Assembly: GCF_000424385.1 (NCBI RefSeq)
Contig: NZ_AUJU01000001.1
Coordinates: forward strand, 304,725 to 368,724
Length of the DNA stretch: 64,000 nucleotides
Source: Butyrivibrio sp. LC3010
GTDB taxonomy: Bacteria > Bacillota > Clostridia > Lachnospirales > Lachnospiraceae
Direction: 5' to 3'
Position numbers and translations under genes: made by a program. The notes below the pieces were generated by a model, which was given only the letters and a program-made list of their open reading frames with translations, made no database searches and was not told the origin of the DNA. Positions within the stretch are counted from its first letter, which is position 1. Every line of letters begins with the position of its first letter. Shown in pieces: positions 23,205-32,076 of the stretch.

Positions 23205-24047
23205 ATGGGACGAGATGAAAATGTAGCAATATTCCAGGATACGGAAAAAATGTGCAAAGAGAACGGTCGATTAAGGGAGTCTATAAAACTGGCATCTGAG
23301 AATCAGAAGCTTATTCTGGAGGGCGATTCAACATTTGCATATGACAATGATAAATATGATGAGGCGGCTAAGATTATAGTCTCAAAGAAAAGAGCATTAG
23401 AAGCTGCAAGTGCATACAAAGGGATGAGAGTTGCTGTTCATAATTTTGCTTCAGCAACAAATCCGGGCGGTGGAGTAGTTAAGGGATCTACAGCCCAGGA
23501 AGAATGTCTGTGCAGATGCTCGACTTTGTACAGCATGCTTAATACCAAGGAGATGTGGAATGGATTTTATGCTCCCCACAGGAATGCAGCTGATCCAATT
23601 CACAATGATGACATTATATATACTCCGGGAGTTGTAGTGTTTAAAACAGACACAGCAGCTCCTGTTGCCATGCCAGAAACTCAGTGGTATGAGGTTGACG
23701 TTATTACCTGTGCTGCTCCTAATCTACGGGAAAATCCAAGTAATCCATATAATAAGAGCGATGGAACGAAAAAAGTGAAAATATCAGATAAAGATCTGCT
23801 TGAGCTTCATGAAAAGAGGCTAAGGAGAATATTGGATGTTGCCGTGGCTAATGCTGATGAAGTAGTTATATTGGGGGCATTTGGATGTGGAGCATTTCAG
23901 AATAAACCAGATATTGTTGCCAAAGCTGCATCAAATGTGATAGGCGACTTCCTACACCTGTTCAAAAATATAGAGTTCGCCGTATATTGCAGTCCAAGAG
24001 ATAGCCGAAATTATGACGTGTTTAAGAGGTTATTAGCTAACAGATAG
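23205..24047 (+). CDS. TIGR02452 family protein, PARG-like macrodomain
   Basis: From the ATG at 23205 (AAGGTG upstream) the protein has 280 residues. The PARG signature is clear: NFASATNPGGGVVKGSTAQEECLCR, with the GGG-x6-QEE catalytic loop, and a later VILGAFGCGAFQNKP ADP-ribose phosphate loop. The family removes ADP-ribose or binds related nucleotides. Next to RNA ligases and a kinase it may undo ADP-ribosylation of nucleic acid or handle ADP-ribose 1''-2''-cyclic phosphate, a product of tRNA 2'-phosphate removal. That link is inference. Confidence 0.85.
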   Translation: MGRDENVAIFQDTEKMCKENGRLRESIKLASENQKLILEGDSTFAYDNDKYDEAAKIIVSKKRALEAASAYKGMRVAVHNFASATNPGGGVVKGSTAQEECLCRCSTLYSMLNTKEMWNGFYAPHRNAADPIHNDDIIYTPGVVVFKTDTAAPVAMPETQWYEVDVITCAAPNLRENPSNPYNKSDGTKKVKISDKDLLELHEKRLRRILDVAVANADEVVILGAFGCGAFQNKPDIVAKAASNVIGDFLHLFKNIEFAVYCSPRDSRNYDVFKRLLANR

Positions 24048-24058
24048 GAATAGGGATA

Positions 24059-24298
24059 ATGAAATTTGGCGATTTAAGGCAAATGATAGATAGAACAGCA
24101 AGGATACAGATTTGTGATCACTTCTCTGGAGATTATATGGATTACAGATTTGTTGAGGATGTCCCACATGAAAATGATAGCAGGACGGTCTTTGGTATCG
24201 GGCTTGTGAGAAGCGAATACAGAGAAGAGGGAGTGTTAAGCTATGGGCGAAATTGCTATGCAATAGAGATAAGACTATTGGAACCAAAACAATTCTGA
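24059..24298 (+). CDS. Hypothetical protein, 79 residues
   Basis: Starts 11 bases after the PARG-like gene. Mainly beta-type sequence without motifs. Appears to be the last gene of the RNA-repair transcript. Confidence 0.55.
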   Translation: MKFGDLRQMIDRTARIQICDHFSGDYMDYRFVEDVPHENDSRTVFGIGLVRSEYREEGVLSYGRNCYAIEIRLLEPKQF

Positions 24299-24361
24299 GT
24301 AGCAAGGTATTAGAATATGAGGCAAACCACTTATTTTTCAATATTTTCTCACATAATCGTA

Positions 24362-24510
24362 TCTCACCATTATCTTACATTAAAAATATATAAAAATGCA
24401 TTAAAACCTTTAAAAACCATTAAAAAACATTAAAATCCATTAAATATACAATAAAGTCATTAAAAGCCTTTAAAAAGTGATATAATACCATTAACAGGAG
24501 GTATCACTTT
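24362..24510 (+). promoter_or_regulatory. Phased A-tract promoter with inverted repeat over -10 and RBS
   Basis: From about 24390 to 24478, units such as CATTAAAACC, TTTAAAAACC and ATTAAAAAAC repeat in an almost exact 10-base register, as in intrinsically curved DNA or a long UP element. TATAAT is at 24481-24486. AAAGTGATA (24474-24482) and TATCACTTT (24502-24510) are a perfect 9-base inverted repeat that flanks the -10 and the AGGAGG site, a probable operator for the following genes. Confidence 0.6.
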
Positions 24511-24511
24511 C

Positions 24512-25678
24512 ATGAACAAATCAGCTGAAATTTTTAAGCCAGGGGCATTACCTGTGACTACTTATATTTCCAGAGAAGCTGCGCTAGGTTTTACTTATGA
24601 GGAGAGACTTGAGCAGGCGTTAAATATGTCTGGGTATATAACACTTATTTCCGGTCCATCCAAAATAGGAAAAACGGTACTGTGTGAAAGAGTTGTGGGA
24701 ATCGACAACCTTGTAGAAGTATTGGGTTCAGACTTTTTGAATAAAGAAAATGTATGGAAGACAATCGGTGCAAAGGCAGGGATGCCTTTATCGGGAATGG
24801 TTACTACAGGAAATACTGATAATTCTATATCTGAGGAGTACATTGTAACACGAGAAAATGTTATAGCTTATTATCAGGAGCATGAACTTGTGCTGCTTAT
24901 TGATGATTTTCATTACGCAAGCGAAGAAATACAGCGATTTTTATCGCAACAGCTGAAAGACGCTATCAGGAAAGGACTAAAGGTAATAATATCTTCGCTT
25001 CCTCACAGATGTGACGATGCAATCAGAACCAATCCTGATCTGCAGGGACGTATAAGTATAATCGATATTAAGCCCTGGTCTAAGGATGAATTGAGACAGA
25101 TTCCAAGAAAAGGATTTGCGCAGCTTGGAATATATGTTGATGATAAGTATATTGAAAGCTTAGTCGGCGAGAGCCTTGCATCACCTCAATTGATGCAATT
25201 GTTATGCCTGAATCTGTGTGTGCTTATAAAGGCAGATTCTGGTAATGCAGTTGATGTTAGCGAAGAGATTATAAAAAAAGCTTATAAGTTTTCAACTCTG
25301 AACCTGGACTTTAAAAACGTCACTGCTGTTATCAGTAATGGAAAGACAAAACGTGGTAGAGAACGAAAAAAATATTGTACAAGCAAGGGAGAGTTGGATT
25401 TATATTCGCTTATACTTGAAGCTATTGCTCAGGATCCGCCTATAGAGGAGATTGGATTCGATGACCTGTTGACGAGAATCAATAAAACAATTGTTGGAGA
25501 TGATAAGGTTACACCTAAATCATTAAAAGAATATCTGGGCAACATACAGGAAGTCCTAAACGATAAAAACAGAACTTTTGAGGTTCTTGAGTGGAGAGAT
25601 AACGTACTGTATGTTATAGAAGCATTATTCTTATTCTATTTACGTTGGGGGCGCAATGAACAGGGAACAGAGTATTGA
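24512..25678 (+). CDS. AAA/STAND-like ATPase, candidate defence gene
   Basis: The 388-residue protein has Walker A GPSKIGKTVL (about residues 48-57) and Walker B ELVLLIDDFHYAS (about 128-140), then a region QGRISIIDIKPWSKDELRQI as in ORC/Cdc6-like or NACHT-related ATPases, and a winged-helix-like C-terminus. Its 3' end overlaps the nuclease gene by 23 bases. Such ATPase plus nuclease pairs are common in anti-phage systems; this exact pair is not one I can name. Confidence 0.75.
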   Translation: MNKSAEIFKPGALPVTTYISREAALGFTYEERLEQALNMSGYITLISGPSKIGKTVLCERVVGIDNLVEVLGSDFLNKENVWKTIGAKAGMPLSGMVTTGNTDNSISEEYIVTRENVIAYYQEHELVLLIDDFHYASEEIQRFLSQQLKDAIRKGLKVIISSLPHRCDDAIRTNPDLQGRISIIDIKPWSKDELRQIPRKGFAQLGIYVDDKYIESLVGESLASPQLMQLLCLNLCVLIKADSGNAVDVSEEIIKKAYKFSTLNLDFKNVTAVISNGKTKRGRERKKYCTSKGELDLYSLILEAIAQDPPIEEIGFDDLLTRINKTIVGDDKVTPKSLKEYLGNIQEVLNDKNRTFEVLEWRDNVLYVIEALFLFYLRWGRNEQGTEY

Positions 25679-26378
25679 GTTTATTCAGGCTATAGAAGAC
25701 ACTAAAGCGTTAGAAAGAGCAATTTTAGATATCATAGATGAATTGAAATCAGAGGGATCCAAAGAAATCGCAGATGGCTTAGAGCAGCTTATACCGATAT
25801 CAAATAATAGATTTTCTGTAATTGGCCAGAAGGAACTATTACAGGAATCCAAAAGAAGAGCTATCAGCATACTTAAGAGTGAACCCCAATTTAATCACGT
25901 CAGCGAGAAAGAAGCATGTTGCATCGTTGAGAGAGTATTAGGAAAGGTGCAGCTTTATCTGCAGGATATGTTTAAGCGACAGCCACATACTAAATGCACT
26001 GACAGTATTTTGAGTATGCAAAAGTGTTTTGATATTGGTAATGAATATGATCTGCAACATATAGTATATGCTCTGCTAAGAGCAGTGTTTCCGCTTGCCA
26101 GAATAGAAGAGTATCAGGATGCAGGAGCGTGTGCTGTTAGAAAAGACATATGTATTGATGAGTTTGACATTGCGATAGAGTTAAAATGTACAAGAGATAG
26201 CCTTTCCGCTAAAAAGCTTTCAGAGGAAGTAGCATCTGACATTGTTCACTATGATAATAAAAACATTTTCTTTTTAATATATGATAAAGCCAGAATAATA
26301 GACAATATCGATGTATTTAGGGATACCTATGAGAAAACTGACATGAGTAAAAACGTGAAGGTGTTTGTGATGCTATAG
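25656..26378 (+). CDS. PD-(D/E)XK nuclease domain protein (DpnII/MboI-like)
   Basis: A 240-residue protein whose C-terminal half fits the restriction-endonuclease-like fold: YDLQHIVYALLRAVFP, then IEEYQDAG, then the catalytic core IDEFDIAIELKCTR with D and the E-x-K triad, then DIVHYDNKNIFFLIYDKARIIDN. The N-terminal half is helical. Overlap with the ATPase gene implies a two-protein system in which the ATPase controls the nuclease. Confidence 0.78.
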   Translation: MNREQSIEFIQAIEDTKALERAILDIIDELKSEGSKEIADGLEQLIPISNNRFSVIGQKELLQESKRRAISILKSEPQFNHVSEKEACCIVERVLGKVQLYLQDMFKRQPHTKCTDSILSMQKCFDIGNEYDLQHIVYALLRAVFPLARIEEYQDAGACAVRKDICIDEFDIAIELKCTRDSLSAKKLSEEVASDIVHYDNKNIFFLIYDKARIIDNIDVFRDTYEKTDMSKNVKVFVML

Positions 26379-26512
26379 AAACCGATAAACATTCCTCGGC
26401 ATCTTTTTTTGGCCAAGGGAATTGCACAAATAGCCAGTATGGATGTTTTTAAATACAAAAAATAATAGTTAGCTGTCTGGCTGAGATGGATGAAATATAG
26501 TCGTAATACTGA

Positions 26513-26560
26513 GCATCAGCTCATGAGTGCGCTGCACTTGTGGCTGGTGCTTTTTCTTTT
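26513..26560 (+). terminator. Terminator downstream of the ATPase-nuclease pair
   Basis: Hairpin GCATCAGC / GCTGGTGC with inner AGTGC / GCACT, then TTTTT. Confidence 0.78.
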
Positions 26561-26648
26561 GTCCTTTTGTTCGAAATTCTCGAACCTAAAGTTCTATTTC
26601 TAAGAGAACGTATTATTCCGTCACGTTCCGTAGAATTACATATTAGAA

Positions 26649-27356
26649 ATGAGCAGAGTGTTGGTTATTCCAGATGTGCATTTAAAGCCCTGGATTTTTG
26701 ATAAAGCAGATAAAGTAACTAGGGATTCTTTTGATGACATTGTAATTCTTGGAGACCTTGTAGACGATTGGAACAGGGGAAATGACCTCGATGTTTATAG
26801 GGAGACATTGGACAGGGCTGCAGAGTTTGGGAAAACTCATGACAAATCCCTATGGTGTTATGGAAATCATGATGTTTCATATCTTTGGGATGCTATGGAA
26901 TCAGGTTATTCAATACAAGCAAGGGAAACGGTTATTGAAGGGATTACCAAGCTAGAGCGTGTGCTGGAGGATCGCTACAGATTCGTGCATAAGATTGAAA
27001 ATACTCTTTTCAGTCATGCGGGACTTACTGAGACTTTTGTACTTCATGCATGTGGATATCATATCAAAGACATAGATGAGATTATCACAAAAATTAATCA
27101 TATGAAAAAGGATCAGTTATGGAGAAACAGTTCGCCAATCTGGGCAAGACCTCAAAATGATTTTTACAGGATGTTCAGGGATGACGTTTTTTACCAGGTA
27201 GTTGGGCACACTCCAGTGGAGGAACCACTCAACCTGGGTGGAGTATTGTCTTTGGATCTTTTCTCGACATACTCTGACGGTAGTGCTTATGGTAATCAGA
27301 AACTATATATTGTAGATACTGAAGGAAGGTCTTATTCAGAAGCTGAGGAGCAGTGA
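26649..27356 (+). CDS. Calcineurin-like metallophosphoesterase, copy B
   Basis: A 235-residue paralogue of the gene at 15850, about three quarters identical, with the same motifs IPDVHLKPW, ILGDLVDDW, YGNHDVSY, SHAGLTE and VVGHTPVE. The first bases (ATGAGCAGAGT) are shared too. Followed by a hypothetical gene after six bases. Likely the same activity as copy A; the pair suggests duplication around the RNA-repair region. Confidence 0.85.
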   Translation: MSRVLVIPDVHLKPWIFDKADKVTRDSFDDIVILGDLVDDWNRGNDLDVYRETLDRAAEFGKTHDKSLWCYGNHDVSYLWDAMESGYSIQARETVIEGITKLERVLEDRYRFVHKIENTLFSHAGLTETFVLHACGYHIKDIDEIITKINHMKKDQLWRNSSPIWARPQNDFYRMFRDDVFYQVVGHTPVEEPLNLGGVLSLDLFSTYSDGSAYGNQKLYIVDTEGRSYSEAEEQ

Positions 27357-27362
27357 AGAATT

Positions 27363-28757
27363 ATGTTTTTTGAGGATGATGATAAACAATACAAACTGGT
27401 GGCACCGGACGTTGACAGTCTTATTCGTTATTTTGACAGCAGGGATTTGATCAATGCCAGAAAGTCAACGCCGGAATTGTTTGCTGCCATGAAACCAATA
27501 TTTGAAATACTAAAGCCGCTGGCACCAATCAGGAAGAATAGTGATGTAAAGGCGCTGTGGATTAGGATTCCGCGAGGTACGATTGATGACTACGACAGCT
27601 TTGAAGATATGAAGCTTTATGGTGATGTAGAAACCTATGAGGAATATGAGCAGCGCTGGAATCATGATTATCCGGATGAGTATATCTGGTATGAACTTGT
27701 AGTTGCTTGGTGCCTCGATAGAAATGGTGAACTTAGTTATTATGGCATGGATCTGGGAAATGAGAGAATAATCGCTGCATCCATGGATGACGTAGTGTTT
27801 GAAGGAAGAGGATATTACGCTGAAGAGGCAGCAATAAAGCTTTGTGAACTTATAATACCGGCAGTAAAGGAGGCCATGTGCCTTCTTAAGGAAGGAAAAT
27901 ATAATGATCTTGTCGAAAAAGAGCTTCCATATGAATTCCGTACAGGCGTGGTAAAGCGTTCTGATATTTGGAACACTGATCCAGAAACTAAGGAATATGC
28001 TTATGATGGATTATCTGAAGAAGCTGTGAGTCGGTTTAGGGAAATGATCGGTTCCGGTGTAAATGATCTGGATAAAATCGGACGGATCAAAGATTTTACT
28101 GCAAATGATTTCTTCAAGGCATGCAAACTGGGATATGATGCAATAGGAAAAGACACCAGTAGATTCTCATTATCAGAGATGTATATGCGTTTTTCGGATG
28201 GAAGGGACGAAGGTCTGACGGGTAAGGGCCATGGTCTTAATGAGGGTCCGGGTATAGATTTTGAAGATCCTAAAGCCTGGGATGAGTGGTATTACAACAG
28301 AGAGCAGCAAGGTGGTCATCCCTGGGAAGTTGTCCCCGGTGGAAACAGCACACATATGGAGCTGTATGTCTGCAATGATAAACGTGATCTTGTATGGGAT
28401 TTACGAGGAGGCGAGATTACAGAGGAAGAGTATCAGGAAAAGATCAAGAAGGCAGGATATTACTTTTATATAGTCGGCGTTCACAGACAGTTTGAGTCAA
28501 TAAGCTTTTATCTTGCGCTATCAGATGCAGGCCTTCCGGTAATAATTGGAAGTGCTGAAGAAATGGTGGCAAGTTTTGATGGATCAGATTATGTAGGAGT
28601 CGTTCCGCACCATATGTACACCAGATATTGTTCGGATCTTTTTCCGGATGAATATGGTGATATCATAGATTTTACGCATGTCTATAAAGATGAGGATGCC
28701 TGGTTTAACAAGATCACATGGCTTCCAGAGGAACCTGCAGTATTGGTGCAGGACTGA
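27363..28757 (+). CDS. Hypothetical protein, 464 residues
   Basis: GAGGAG precedes the ATG. The protein is acidic, cytoplasmic by appearance, and rich in Trp and Tyr. Residues about 205-340 include GRDEGLTGKGHGLNEGPGI and WEVVPGGNSTHMELYV, the latter a likely conserved core. I do not recognise it. Its tight linkage to phosphoesterase copy B points to a joint role. Confidence 0.7.
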   Translation: MFFEDDDKQYKLVAPDVDSLIRYFDSRDLINARKSTPELFAAMKPIFEILKPLAPIRKNSDVKALWIRIPRGTIDDYDSFEDMKLYGDVETYEEYEQRWNHDYPDEYIWYELVVAWCLDRNGELSYYGMDLGNERIIAASMDDVVFEGRGYYAEEAAIKLCELIIPAVKEAMCLLKEGKYNDLVEKELPYEFRTGVVKRSDIWNTDPETKEYAYDGLSEEAVSRFREMIGSGVNDLDKIGRIKDFTANDFFKACKLGYDAIGKDTSRFSLSEMYMRFSDGRDEGLTGKGHGLNEGPGIDFEDPKAWDEWYYNREQQGGHPWEVVPGGNSTHMELYVCNDKRDLVWDLRGGEITEEEYQEKIKKAGYYFYIVGVHRQFESISFYLALSDAGLPVIIGSAEEMVASFDGSDYVGVVPHHMYTRYCSDLFPDEYGDIIDFTHVYKDEDAWFNKITWLPEEPAVLVQD

Positions 28758-28777
28758 TATAAAAACATGGATGCAAT

Positions 28778-29191
28778 TTATAGCAGGAAGTTTTCAGCGT
28801 AATACTCATTTGTAAGCTCTTTAATGAAGCCCTCAGGCGCTCTGACAACGGTACTTTCGCGTATGTTCCGGATGATGAGCGGATACTTGGGGGCTTTTGT
28901 ATTAAATCCGAGAAGGGCATATTTGTTGCCGTCAAGACCAACGAAGATCCTCTTATACATACCTTTTCCAAGACCAAGGTGGGCATACTTCCACACATCG
29001 CGGTCAAATTCCCTCTGGGCGATATCATCCTTGTCATGACCGTTGTTTACGGTAAGCTTGCTGGTGAAGTCATTCTCGGAATATGAGATGCTGCCAAGAG
29101 AGATGGTCACACCATATTTCTCTTCAAGACTTGCAACAGCTTCCTTAAAATCTCTTCGGAATTCAGTTAGGGTATTCTTGTTTATTTCCAT
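28778..29191 (-). CDS. Hypothetical protein, 137 residues
   Basis: An ATG at 29191 with GGAG seven bases upstream is chosen over a TTG at 29203. Helical N-terminus, then a short alpha/beta region (VTISLGSISYSENDFTSKL). Resembles small proteins common in phage and plasmid regions of Lachnospiraceae, with no assigned function. It directly follows the HAD gene. Confidence 0.65.
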   Translation of the reverse strand: MEINKNTLTEFRRDFKEAVASLEEKYGVTISLGSISYSENDFTSKLTVNNGHDKDDIAQREFDRDVWKYAHLGLGKGMYKRIFVGLDGNKYALLGFNTKAPKYPLIIRNIRESTVVRAPEGFIKELTNEYYAENFLL

Positions 29192-29203
29192 TGTTATCTC
29201 CAA

Positions 29204-30058
29204 TTAAAAATCAAAATAATCTCTGATAGCAAAGCCAACACCGTTATGGTCGCTGTCTTTTGTAATATAGTTTGCAAGCTTCTTTATATCACTGCGTGCA
29301 TTCATCATGACGATAGAAATTCCTGCGGTGGTTAACATATCGCGATCATTGTCGGCATCTCCGATAGCCATTGTTTCTTCTATGGAGATATCAAGGAGAG
29401 AAGACAGAGTCTTAAGGGCGGTACCTTTTGATACTCCCTCAGCATTCATTTCAAGGCTTGCTTCTTCTGCAAGTGCAAATGTAAGGGGGAGGTCTTTTAA
29501 TTCCTCATAACCGTGGTGACGGTCTTCCTGATTCCGGAAGTATATGTTTATCTTGGTGATGGAATTGTGCTTTCGACTTTCAGCAGCCATGTCATCAACT
29601 TGTCTGGTTACTTTAAGGTACATTGGCTGGTAAACTCCCATATGGAAATCGTCCATGTGGTTGATATCAGCTGAAGATACAATGGATTCATTTTCTGTGA
29701 GGAAAGTGAGCATTCCGTCGTATTTATCTGCGACTTCAATTATTCTTTCAAAGCAGGAAGAAGGTACTTCTTTTCTGTAAATGACCTTCATGTCCATGCA
29801 GTCATATATTATTGCGCCACTGTAGCAGATGGCATAGCGGATCATGGGAGTTATCTCAAAGTACTCCTTCATTTCAACAAGTGCTCTGCCGGTTGCGTAG
29901 GATAGGTGTACTCCTTTATCAGCTACCAATGAAAGATCATCAAGCGTCTCAGGTAGAATTTTTTTATCCGATGTAAGAAGGGTGCCATCCATATCCATTG
30001 CAATCAGCCTGTAGGGTAGGAAGCCTTCTTTGTTGTTAGCTTTATTTGAAATAGGCAT
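29204..30058 (-). CDS. HAD superfamily hydrolase, Cof/YidA type
   Basis: ATG at 30058 has AGAGGAC eight bases upstream and is chosen over an earlier in-frame ATG. The 284-residue protein has motif I AMDMDGTLLTSD, motif II SYATGR, and motifs III-IV around KGTALK and AIGDADNDRDML, with a type IIB cap. These enzymes dephosphorylate sugar phosphates or flavin-type metabolites. Forms a short operon with the downstream hypothetical gene. Confidence 0.9.
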   Translation of the reverse strand: MPISNKANNKEGFLPYRLIAMDMDGTLLTSDKKILPETLDDLSLVADKGVHLSYATGRALVEMKEYFEITPMIRYAICYSGAIIYDCMDMKVIYRKEVPSSCFERIIEVADKYDGMLTFLTENESIVSSADINHMDDFHMGVYQPMYLKVTRQVDDMAAESRKHNSITKINIYFRNQEDRHHGYEELKDLPLTFALAEEASLEMNAEGVSKGTALKTLSSLLDISIEETMAIGDADNDRDMLTTAGISIVMMNARSDIKKLANYITKDSDHNGVGFAIRDYFDF

Positions 30059-30518
30059 AATAACGTCCTCTTGTATATCTGTGTTCATCCTTGCAAATTA
30101 TACATGATTTTGAAGAAATGCCAAGGTGCGGCATATAATTTCAGACTGACTACTTGAATTCCATAACTGTCTTATGAAAGTCTATTTCTGTCATAATTGG
30201 TACATCAACTGTCTATTTAGATTCCATTAAATCCTGAAATCTTGATAAATACTCCCTTATTCTTTTTTAGTCATCCTTAGTAACAACGAGCCAATCAAAA
30301 AATACATGATAATAATTATAAAAATCCAATGAAATTGATATGGGGATATTGCTGGGTGATGTATAACATAATTACAGAGAGGGCACACAATGAATAGATA
30401 GAAAAAACGATGAATATTGTGTTTTAAAAACCCGGGAAATAATATTATAAGCTCAGAAAGAAAAAAGCAACAGCCAACTGGCTAACATATACCATAACCA
30501 AGAAAGGGGTAAAATACT
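30059..30518. other. 460-base AT-rich intergenic stretch
   Basis: Holds the promoter side of the minus-strand HAD gene and, near 30505, AAAGGGG for the small plus-strand gene. I see no other gene, repeat or RNA signature. Confidence 0.6.
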
Positions 30519-30680
30519 ATGAGATTTAACGATGTTCAGGATACAAGAAAAGCAGAAGTTAAGAGAGAGCAGAGAAACGAAGCATTCCATAAAATGTATG
30601 ATGAATGCCTTGAGAAGCTTTCAGCATTCTATAACAGAGAGAAGATGACAGTAGCTTTTGGAGCAACATTTACACTCTGA
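30519..30680 (+). CDS. Small protein, 53 residues
   Basis: AAAGGGG precedes the ATG. The peptide is charged and helical (DTRKAEVKREQRNEAFHKM) and ends in FGATFTL. A strong terminator follows at 30727. A remnant with the same ending (FGATFTI) is at about 54276, so the family occurs twice. Function unknown. Confidence 0.6.
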   Translation: MRFNDVQDTRKAEVKREQRNEAFHKMYDECLEKLSAFYNREKMTVAFGATFTL

Positions 30681-30726
30681 TTCTTCAAAGGATAGATTAA
30701 GTTGAAATGAAACCAAATAGGATTAT

Positions 30727-30774
30727 ATCCCCGGAGATGTTGACTAATTTTGGGTCAATGCTCCGGGGATTTTT
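30727..30774 (+). terminator. Terminator after the 53-residue gene
   Basis: Ten-pair stem ATCCCCGGAG / CTCCGGGGAT with an inner TTGAC / GTCAA stem, then TTTT. Confidence 0.85.
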
Positions 30775-30820
30775 ACGTTATAATATTGATACATTATGAT
30801 GAAGTGAGGGGGATAGTTTT

Positions 30821-31246
30821 TTGGAAGAGATTTTTGATGTAACAGATGATAATGGCTTTCCTGTGGGCAGGACAGTTACAAGGTCAGAGGCTCATGATAA
30901 GGGAATACCGCACAGGACTGCACATATATGGATAGTGCGAAAGGCTGGTGATTCATATCAGGTGCTGCTGCAGAAGAGAAGTGCTAATAAGGAATCGTTT
31001 CCTTCAATGTATGACACTTCTTCAGCTGGGCACATCCAGGCTGGTGATGATCCGCTGGAATCAGCTCAGCGAGAATTGTTCGAGGAGCTTGGAATAAAAG
31101 CCTATGAGGGAGATTTTACTTTCGCGGGTAAGTTCCATATAAAATATGAGATGGAGTTCCATGGCAAGATGTTCAAGGACAACGAGGTTGCTTGTAGGCT
31201 TGGTGACAATATTTGTCGTATCGATAATGGCAGCTGCATTTTGTGA
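30821..31246 (+). pseudogene. Nudix hydrolase (IDI/YfcD type), 3' end replaced
   Basis: TTG start with GAGGGGG upstream. Residues 1-122 are a regular Nudix protein with an N-terminal extension and the box GHIQAGDDPLESAQRELFEELGI, which fits GX5EX7REUXEEXGU except that the first glutamate is Asp. After FKDNEVA, at about 31188, the sequence becomes another gene in a different frame, and the product ends early at 141 residues instead of about 180. Confidence 0.75.
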
Positions 31247-31751
31247 CCTGAAATTTGATAATAAGGCTACATCAATATTAGTTTATCTGATATATGGGGT
31301 AGCTGTTCTGATAATAACTACAATTATAAATGTTGTCTGGGCTATGGGACTTCTGAAAAAGATAGAGTCACTGAATCCGCTTTTGGAGAAGGATCCGGAC
31401 ATGTACATGGCAGAGCTCACGGATATGATTGGAAATCCCAAATCGGCAATCCTTAAGCAGATACTGCATCTGAACAGGGGAAGAGCCTATGTCTGCAAGC
31501 AGGAATATCAGGCTGCTCTTTCGGAGTTTGAAAATATGGGTGACAAGATTGTCCTTGATCCGAGAAGGAAGATCATGTACAGGATTATGCTTGCACTGTG
31601 TTATCTGAACCTTGATAGAAAGCAGGAAGCTTTGTCTATAATAGAGGAACAGCAGGGAGTCCTGACAGAGTTAAGAGAAAAAGGGGATTCGCTTGCGACG
31701 TCTCTTCTGTCGGTGCTTGAGGAGGAAAAGGGGCAGGAAGAAGATGAGTAA
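31190..31751 (+). pseudogene. 3' part of a membrane protein with TPR-like tail
   Basis: The frame shows two hydrophobic segments (LVTIFVVSIMAAAF and ILVYLIYGVAVLIITTI) and a helical tail of TPR type (LNRGRAYVCKQEYQAALSEF, ALCYLNLDRKQEAL). The frame extends back into the Nudix remnant without a credible start, so the original 5' end was lost at the junction near 31188. Translation from an internal ATG is possible. Confidence 0.6.
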
Positions 31752-31791
31752 AAATACGGTGATCGTAAGCCTTATGTGATTAATATATAAA

Positions 31792-31865
31792 AGCTGCATT
31801 TCTGCAGCTGAGTTTTTGAGGGTTAGCTGCCAGATTGTCATGTTTCTGGCAGCTTGTGTTTTATG
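31792..31865 (+). terminator. Two consecutive terminator hairpins in a 325-base gap
   Basis: AGCTGCA / TGCAGCT plus TTTTT at 31792-31816, and GCTGCCAGA / TCTGGCAGC plus a T-rich tail at 31826-31865. The rest of 31866-32076 holds only a promoter-like TATAAT near 32033. Confidence 0.75.
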
Positions 31866-32076
31866 AAGAAAAGTGTTCTTATGAGGGGTTACAAGAGGTT
31901 TTGTGTTCCTCTTGATGTTCTTATGATAACTAATCTTACTTAAGCCAAACTAAAATTCTGTGTGGAAAGTGTGAAGATTCGGTGAAAACGTGATCTGCCT
32001 AAAATGGGTGCTTGTGGTGCCGGAATGCGAGTATAATATTTCATAAGATAAGATGCGATGAGATGGGAACGGACAT

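Noticed and set aside
24390..24478. CRISPR-like or iteron array
   Set aside because: Units are 10 bases long without spacers and are better explained as phased A-tracts of a promoter.
26569..26596. SOS-box-like CGAAC...GTTC near 26583
   Set aside because: The spacing is five bases instead of four and the site is far from an obvious start; treated as chance.
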